From contig DAIOHQ010000067.1 of NCBI GenBank assembly GCA_036744635.1, forward strand, positions 1 to 20,224: 20,224 bases of DNA, read 5' to 3'. The stretch is from DAIOHQ01 sp036744635. GTDB taxonomy: Bacteria > Planctomycetota > Phycisphaerae > Tepidisphaerales > Tepidisphaeraceae. Below, piece after piece: positions 19,917-20,224 of the stretch. The first letter of the stretch is position 1; every line of letters starts with the position of its first letter. Made by a program: the position numbers and the translations under genes. The notes below the pieces were generated by a model. It worked only from the letters and a program-made list of their open reading frames with translations, was not told the origin of the DNA and did not search any database.

Positions 19917-20224
19917 ATGTCCGGCGATCAAGGCATTGTCGATCTTGCGATTGTCGGCGGCGGGCCTACCGGCTTGTTCGCGGCGTTCTATGCCGGCCTG
20001 CGGCAGATGTCGGTGGCCATCATCGACTCCCTCGATGTCCTGGGCGGGCAGCTCATCACGCTGTATCCGGAAAAATATATTTACGATGTCGCCGGCTTTC
20101 CCAAGGTGCTGGCCAAGGACCTGGTGCATCGGCTCATCGAGCAGGGGACCCAGTTTGGGGCGCGCATCTGTCTGGGGCAGCAGGTGGCCAAGCTGGATTT
20201 CGATGAGACGGCCCGCACCTACAC
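19917..20224 (+). CDS. Ferredoxin-NADP reductase, thioredoxin reductase-like type (partial)
   Basis: The first 102 codons are in the window and the frame runs off the right edge. It starts MSGDQGIVDLAIVGGGPTGLF: the GGGPTG loop is the FAD-binding Rossmann motif. LGGQLITLYPEKYIYDVAGFP follows at about residues 42-62, characteristic of the YumC-type ferredoxin/flavodoxin-NADP+ reductases rather than true thioredoxin reductase. The redox-active CxxC of thioredoxin reductases would lie beyond the visible part; YumC-type enzymes lack it. The enzyme would exchange electrons between NADPH and ferredoxin in the cytoplasm. The ATG at 19917 has no ribosome binding site but a well-placed promoter just upstream. 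Confidence 0.87.
   Translation, partial: MSGDQGIVDLAIVGGGPTGLFAAFYAGLRQMSVAIIDSLDVLGGQLITLYPEKYIYDVAGFPKVLAKDLVHRLIEQGTQFGARICLGQQVAKLDFDETARTY

Overview
The window looks like a chromosomal segment of a GC-rich member of the Planctomycetota, most likely a Phycisphaerae-type bacterium. The evidence is a PEP-CTERM exported protein next to a type II pseudopilin of the kind expanded in that group (N-terminal FTLVELLVVIGIIALLISI, C-terminal H-x9-NG motif), planctomycete-style TPR and membrane proteins, and several dispersed hairpin repeats. The placement comes from family resemblance only; there is no rRNA in the window.

Layout. Positions 1-2150: end of a dispersed repeat, a promoter with an inverted repeat, the PEP-CTERM protein and the pseudopilin. 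Positions 2150-5620: a secreted TPR protein (minus), a stand-alone receiver-domain protein and a GH57 glycosidase (plus). Positions 5700-8530: a polytopic membrane protein and an M48 lipoprotein peptidase (both minus). Positions 8530-10460: a structured intergenic region ending in a strong intrinsic terminator, then a GHMP sugar kinase resembling L-arabinokinase/galactokinase with its own promoter. Positions 10480-11720: a Fic protein whose -10 box lies inside an inverted repeat. Positions 11750-17960 (minus): complex I genes nuoD, nuoE and nuoF, separated by accessory genes: a HicB-like gene coupled to nuoD, a possibly frameshifted lipoprotein, VapBC, a four-helix-bundle (S23-like) gene inside heptamer inverted repeats, and two small hypothetical genes. 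An orphan antitoxin gene lies upstream of nuoD. Positions 17960-19730: parB with four perfect and two near-perfect parS sites, and a non-coding element with terminal inverted repeats. Position 19917 to the end: start of a thioredoxin-reductase-like ferredoxin-NADP reductase.

The most unusual pattern is a set of intergenic structures built from tandem 7- or 8-mers followed by their reverse-complement array. There are three (4213-4304, 7417-7509, 13809-14253), each at or just past the stop codon of a gene. Two are bare hairpins. The third encloses a complete four-helix-bundle gene between nearly perfect inverted repeats and sits between nuoE and the next gene. I interpret it as a candidate small mobile or domesticated element. 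Other points of interest are the parS cluster without an adjacent parA, a candidate small RNA at 8714-8819, promoters placed so that transcripts would be almost leaderless, and the toxin-antitoxin genes inside the nuo cluster.
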